A stretch of DNA of 64,000 nucleotides from Stropharia rugosoannulata (Eukaryota > Basidiomycota > Agaricomycetes > Agaricales > Strophariaceae). This document shows positions 59,507 through 64,000 of the stretch, in pieces (the first letter of the stretch is position 1; the number at the start of each line of letters is the position of its first letter). The stretch lies in contig JANCIK010000005.1 of the NCBI GenBank assembly GCA_028532985.1, positions 998,501-1,062,500 of the forward strand, in the 5' to 3' direction. The notes under the pieces were generated by a model. That model saw only the letters and a list, made by a program, of their open reading frames with translations, was not told where the DNA came from and searched no databases. The translations under genes were made by a program, and so were the position numbers.

Positions 59507-60258
59507 TATGGTGAGTTATTTGCACCATATTCTCACGCGCCCCCGCCCCCCAACTCGGCAAGCCAGACCACTTTCCATCGTGCTGTACTTTGCAAGGATC
59601 ACTTAAGTACACAAGCATACTTATATTTCTAACCCCCTGCGTGAAACTCTCAATGAAATTATATGTATTCGCTCAATATTCACTCGATTTTCACTGCCAT
59701 CATTCCGAGGCTGATGAATTCCCACGCCTGATTCCCCCCCCGACATTCAAGTTTGCCCGCCCCGACTCAGAGCAACAAATTTGAATATGTGGTTTCAAAG
59801 TCATATAAGTGTATATAGATAAGGGCTAACCTAGTTATGTGTATTTTATTCGAAAAAAATCAATCATAATAAGCAGATTGACCAGGACAATTTCCTGATG
59901 TTGCAACAACAAGCAAGTTTAGATAGAATTTACAGAGAATATAGCATCTTCCTCACTTGATTCCAACAGTATATGTATTATATGTTTCATTTATGTATAA
60001 TACACTTAAAAGTACTCTAGAATCTAAGCAGAAATCGAATTATATGTTGTGACTGCCTTACATCAATAATTTGAAATTAAACAGTGAAGAAATGCTACAA
60101 AATATATTTAGAGTCGATATTATCCAACGCTCACACAATAGGAACCATCTGAAGCAATTGTCTGCTGACCCATGAGTTAAGGCCCTCTGAGTTGGGGGGC
60201 GGGCACTCAGATCAGTCCGGGGGGGCGCGTGAGAATATGGTGCAAATAACTCACCATA
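59507..60258. mobile_element. 752 bp non-autonomous TIR element (MITE-like)
   Basis: The ends are inverted repeats of about 38 bp starting TATGGTGAGTTATTTGCACC on the left, with the reverse complement on the right, continuing into a C-rich stretch. The right end has a short insertion in the C-rich part. The first 20 bp themselves form a hairpin (TATGGTG / CACCATA). The interior is AT-rich without a coding frame. The element is flanked by TTGCAA duplications, and the empty site survives in the opposite foldback arm near 62486. Its transposase family is unknown. Confidence 0.85.
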
Positions 60259-60264
60259 TTGCAA
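60259..60264. repeat. Target-site duplication TTGCAA, right copy
   Basis: Matches 59501-59506 and directly follows the right terminal repeat. Confidence 0.8.
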
Positions 60265-61103
60265 AGGCAGAATTTGCCTAAGTCCACACATTATGTGACC
60301 ATGGCGGCACACATCAAAAGACGCGCAAAAGCCCGAGGGAGCAAATGACATGCACGCAGCGGATGCCAAGGGACCAGGACACTAGAGGGAAGCCCGGATG
60401 CGATGCACGGACCTTTGGCCGTGCATTGCTAGTATTTACTTTACCTTATTATTAGTACACATGCATGCATCACATATAAACCTGTATCCTTGTCTATAGT
60501 AATCAAGCAATGGTCTACCCACTAGATCTGTGTGCTGGGTTCTGTCCCAGGCTGTCAGCAGGCTGTGTTTAGCTTTTGTTAGAGTCTTAACTGTGAAGTA
60601 TTTGTGAATTATAGAAGTTTTGGATAGCTTCTGGCCACCGGGTCATTTGGAGAGCTCAGTGGGGAGTCAGTACAACTGTGTACGAAAACTTGCACTGTAG
60701 TGTTTAGACTGTGAGACTGCACCGCTGGGTGAAAGACTTTGGAGAGTCTTGGATTTCTGGACTTTGGAGAGTCTGTGCATCAAACGAGGTCACCGGACCC
60801 TGAAGTGCACGCAGCGAAGCTGTTCGCTAAAACAACTTATTTCATATATCATTTTGCCTAGCACACGCCTCTGGCAACCGGACACTATCCGAGATTTACT
60901 AGAATTAAACCTCTCCTTACAAACGAACTTGCAGGCACTACTTGCTATTACAAAGACTAGAGGACATGAGGTGCACGCATCGCATGCCCAGAACGTGAAC
61001 CAGGGCAGAGCATAGATTAAACTAGCCATTTAGTTGAGGGCATTTGCTCGATCTAAGGGATAGGATCTTGCTCTGCTGGGTGTGTGTGTGTGTTGTGTTT
61101 TGT

Positions 61104-61135
61104 GATTTCAAGTCTAGCTACACAGTAGACCTCTC
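61104..61135 (+). repeat. 32 nt direct repeat at left edge of the foldback centre
   Basis: It matches 61600-61631 at 30 of 32 positions in the same orientation, while the flanking arms are inverted. Confidence 0.75.
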
Positions 61136-61440
61136 ACCGTCTCCTTCATTTCCCCCATGATGACCAGCAATGTCTTCAAATTTGCTGTATCTTCTTCTGT
61201 CTCACTGCTGTGGTTGTTGTCTACACACTGCGATTCCTCGATGGGTGCTTCCAAATACTCGTCCACTGCCTGCTGCAATTCTTCAAAATGTTCATCTGCT
61301 TGAGCACCCGTGACTGCCTCTGTGGCAGAGCTCTTGATGAGCGCACGAGCCTGAAAAACCTCAGCAAAAGCATCAACCATGCAAGCCTGTGTCTCTGGAC
61401 CAAAGATGGGCCCACTGCCACAAATGCATGCATTGGTGAG
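61114..61440 (-). CDS. Possible coding exon in the foldback centre
   Basis: On the minus strand the frame reads FGPETQACMVDAFAEVFQAR, then EAVTGAQADEHFEELQQAVD, EYLEAPIEESQ and TANLKTLLVIMGEMKETV. It is acidic, probably helical, and composed like real protein. An upstream piece (NKLSSESVGQVGSPTMQR, about 61490-61540) may be an earlier exon. There is no recognised domain. It could be a remnant of a transposon accessory protein. The model boundaries are guesses. Confidence 0.3.
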   Translation of the reverse strand, partial: LTNACICGSGPIFGPETQACMVDAFAEVFQARALIKSSATEAVTGAQADEHFEELQQAVDEYLEAPIEESQCVDNNHSSETEEDTANLKTLLVIMGEMKETVRGLLCS

Positions 61441-61599
61441 AAATGATGATGACTGGGAGATATTTTAAAAAACACACCTCTGCATAGTTGGGCTACCAAC
61501 CTGGCCAACTGATTCAGATGACAGCTTGTTCTTAGAGTCCATCCCTGAATGTTCTCGACGAATTGGGTGTGAGTGAGGTTTGGTGGTGATGTGTTTCAC

Positions 61600-61631
61600 G
61601 ATTTCAAGTCTAGCCATACAGTAGACCTCTC
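61600..61631 (+). repeat. 32 nt direct repeat at right edge of the foldback centre
   Basis: Direct-orientation partner of 61104-61135, with two mismatches. Confidence 0.75.
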
Positions 61632-61632
61632 C

Positions 61633-61633
<1 letters not shown>

Positions 61634-61665
<32 letters not shown>
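61634..61665. repeat. (CA)n microsatellite
   Basis: About 16 CA units mark the inner end of the right arm. The matching position in the left arm is a shorter GT tract at 61078-61095. Confidence 0.9.
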
Positions 61666-62806
61666 GGCAGAGCAAGATCCTATCCTTTAGATTGAGCAAA
61701 CACCCTCAAACTAAATGGCTAGTACTATAATCTATGCTTTGCTCTGGTTCCCGTTCTGGGCATACAATGCATGCACCTTGTGTCCTCTAGTCTTTGTAAT
61801 AGCAAGTAGTGCCTGCAAGTTTGTTTTTAAGGAGGGGTTTAATTCTAATAAGTCTTGGATAGAGTCCAGTTGCTAGTGGCATGTGCTAGGCAAAATGATA
61901 TATGAAATAAGTTGTTTTAGCGAACAGCTTCGCTGCGTGCACTTCAGGGTCCGGTGACCTCGTTTGATGCACAGACTCTCCAAAGTCCAGAAATCCAAGA
62001 CTCTCCAAAGTCTTTCACCCAGCGGTGCAGTCTCACAGTCTAAACACTACAGTGCAAGTTTTCGTACACAGTTGTACTGACTCCCCACTGAGCTCTCCAA
62101 ATGACCCGGTGGCCAGAAGCTATCCAAAACTTCTATAATTCACAAATACTTCACAGTTAAGACCCTAACAAAAGCTAAACACAGCCTGCTGACAGCCTGG
62201 GACAGAACCCAGCACACAGATCTAGTGGGTAGACCATTGCTTGATTACTATAGACAAGGATACAGGTTTATATGTGATGCATGCATGTGTACTAATAATA
62301 AGGTAAAGTAAATACTAGCAATGCACGGCCAAAGGTCCGTGCATCGCATCCGGGCTTCCCTCGAGTATCCTGGTCCCTTGGCATTCACTGTGCACACGTT
62401 TATTCGTTCCCTTGGGCTTTTGCACGTCTTTTGATGCGCGCCGCCACGGTCACATGATGTGTGGACTTAGGCAAATTCTGCCTTTGCAATGCACGCACAG
62501 CCCTTCACACTGCCTTTGGTACCTGCTCAGCTGTACTCACACCACACTTCGCTGGTGCTTAATCGTTCTGCGCCTCCTTGATTGCTCGCACAGATGGCCA
62601 GACTATGCACTTTAGGCTGTGCAGCTTGCTGACTGATCCCTCTCGCAATACAGTGCGCACAGGCACTTATAGTCATAAAGCACGCTGATAGCTATGGACT
62701 ACGAGTCAGGCGCCACTCTAGTCCCTCTGTGTTTCCTGTGCACAGCTATCCCACTAATGGAACTCCTGACTGTTTACACCCGTAGCCAAAAAGCAGCCCT
62801 GTCAAC

Positions 62807-64000
62807 GGTCATCTGAAAACCAGTAAACACAAGCTTCATAAAGCGGCCAGGGCTCTGAAGAGCATGTCCAGCAGCGCTCGCTAGTAGAGTGTGCATTGTC
62901 TTCTGAATACAATCTAGTCTGTCAAATTAGGTAGTAGTCAACACATGTACTTCAGGTTGTATTTAATCTTAATTTTAGTGGCAATGTGATGATTACATTG
63001 TTGTGGTTGATGAGCTGTGTTGGTTTCTTTTGGTACAATTGAGCCTAATGTAATATATGTAACATATATAATCTCTTCAGGATACTACATATTCTCCATG
63101 CTAAATTATGTTGGTCATGTAGATCTATGTCACACAGAGCATGACCAATGTCAGCCTATGTAACATCACATGTTATCTATTCAGGCTATGTACAAACAGG
63201 TGGCAGCAATTGCACACAACCCAGGCCTCATAGACCCCATAGAAGTCAGGCACAGCTACCTGTTGAATATCACGTGTTCATGGACTTCCGGTGCTAACAC
63301 GTACATACAAAGCTTACCATCACGATGTATCCTAAATTAGACCTTGACCAGAATACACACATTCTTCCCTCGCACGCCCGAGCCCAGGCACTTTGTGTCC
63401 ATTCCCACACCAGGATGGCCGGTTAGTCGATCTGTTTGGACGACCCCTTGCACCTGCAACACCAGCAGTGTGCCGTACACCCCCTTTCCAGGCCCCTATC
63501 TCAGCAACAGTGACGAGCTGTTTCTAACACTACCGAGTCTACATATGCCTTGCTCAGGCTTACATAGACATTTATTTTTTCCTGATGTAGCTGGCCTTGT
63601 ATCAGGGGGTTGGAAAATGGGTCTAGGGCACCAACAGTTGGTGCTGTCAGTGCTTTCAGGTGTTGGTGCTTTCGGGGCTCCAACTGGCATGATGTCAGGA
63701 CCTCACTCGGATGTGACTGTGGCTGTGAGCTTGGATTCCAGTAGAATGGAGCCGTAGGCCACAGTACATAGTTAGAAACCAGTTCTGTCTGTTAGGTATG
63801 GTCAATACCTTAAAATAGATTCCTCAGGAACAAGACTATAGTGTATAGTATATATTTAGATCCTGGTTACACCATTATGTATGGTACCAGGGGACTGTTC
63901 TATGTGCTGATTCTTAGAGAGGGGGTGATGTCAGGGTATGTTCTCTATTCCAGAACATTCACTCTTCTGGTACCATATCCCACCCCTTTTCTATATTTAC
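62807..64000. other. Repeat-like region to window end, possible LTR edge
   Basis: There are no intact genes. A 137-codon frame at 63344-63757 lacks recognisable motifs. Near the end a purine run AGAGAGGGGG (63916-63925) is followed by TGATGTCAGG, the arrangement of a polypurine tract next to an LTR start. The window ends before a second LTR could be seen. Confidence 0.3.

Larger units (their letters stand above)
59184..62806. mobile_element. Foldback element: long inverted repeats around a 0.54 kb centre
   Basis: The left arm (59184-61095) and right arm (61634-62806) are reverse complements over about 1.15 kb once a 752 bp insertion in the left arm is removed. Outer ends are GTTGACAGGGCTGC and GCAGCCCTGTCAAC. 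Inner ends are a GT-run at 61078-61095 and a CA-run at 61634-61665. Arms differ at scattered positions, so the structure is not recent. No clear target duplication was found at the outer ends. It is a likely DNA-transposon derivative with very long terminal repeats, or an inverted duplication of a repeat. Confidence 0.75.

Noticed and set aside
61634..61665. Telomeric or CRISPR-type repeat
   Set aside because: It is a plain CA dinucleotide run with no spacers. The organism is eukaryotic and no CRISPR array is expected.

Overview
The window looks like nuclear DNA of a mushroom-forming basidiomycete (Agaricomycetes). Most genes are broken into short exons by 45-70 nt GT..AG introns. Several families are typical of Agaricomycetes: a FunK1-type protein kinase, a DUF7918-like protein, several cytochrome P450s and multi-exon zinc-array/PARP proteins. 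A eukaryotic ribosomal protein uL4 (RPL4) and a single-chain fungal urease are also present. All exon structures given here were read by eye from splice signals and frame continuity.

Region 1 (about 0.7-24.4 kb) is the most unusual part. It holds four genes with a poly(ADP-ribose) polymerase (PARP) catalytic domain (8.65-9.73 +, 9.81-11.03 -, 11.39-12.93 + and 22.62-24.39 +). It also has two related zinc-array genes without a catalytic domain (1.83-2.91 -, and 19.93-20.92 +, which carries a nonsense codon), and two NADAR/YbiA-family genes (3.17-4.27 - and 21.15-21.82 -). NADAR proteins act on NAD/ADP-ribose-linked compounds and, in bacterial relatives, remove ADP-ribose from guanine. Candidate writers and erasers of ADP-ribosylation therefore sit together, and each NADAR lies next to a zinc-array gene. 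Between them lie a P450, a DUF7918-like gene, an intact FunK1-type kinase and two decayed FunK1 fragments. I consider this ADP-ribosylation island the strongest candidate for an undescribed system. Every CxxC zinc module in the family is split by a phase-0 intron at the same place, which points to growth of the array by exon duplication.

Region 2 (24.5-50.6 kb) is a more ordinary gene-dense stretch: a multi-pass membrane protein, a second P450, RPL4, an allantoate-permease-like MFS transporter, a type-B carboxylesterase, two tandem paralogous MFS transporters, and uncharacterised proteins. The first MFS gene is interrupted inside an exon by a 1.63 kb non-LTR retroelement with a 21-A tail and a perfect 11-12 bp target-site duplication.

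Region 3 (50.6-55.5 kb) has a complete urease and a short-chain dehydrogenase. Region 4 (55.5-64 kb) is gene-poor. It has a very AT-rich stretch, then a 3.6 kb foldback structure with arms of about 1.15 kb. One arm carries a 752 bp TIR element bounded by TTGCAA duplications, and the other arm keeps the empty site. The window ends in what may be the edge of an LTR element.
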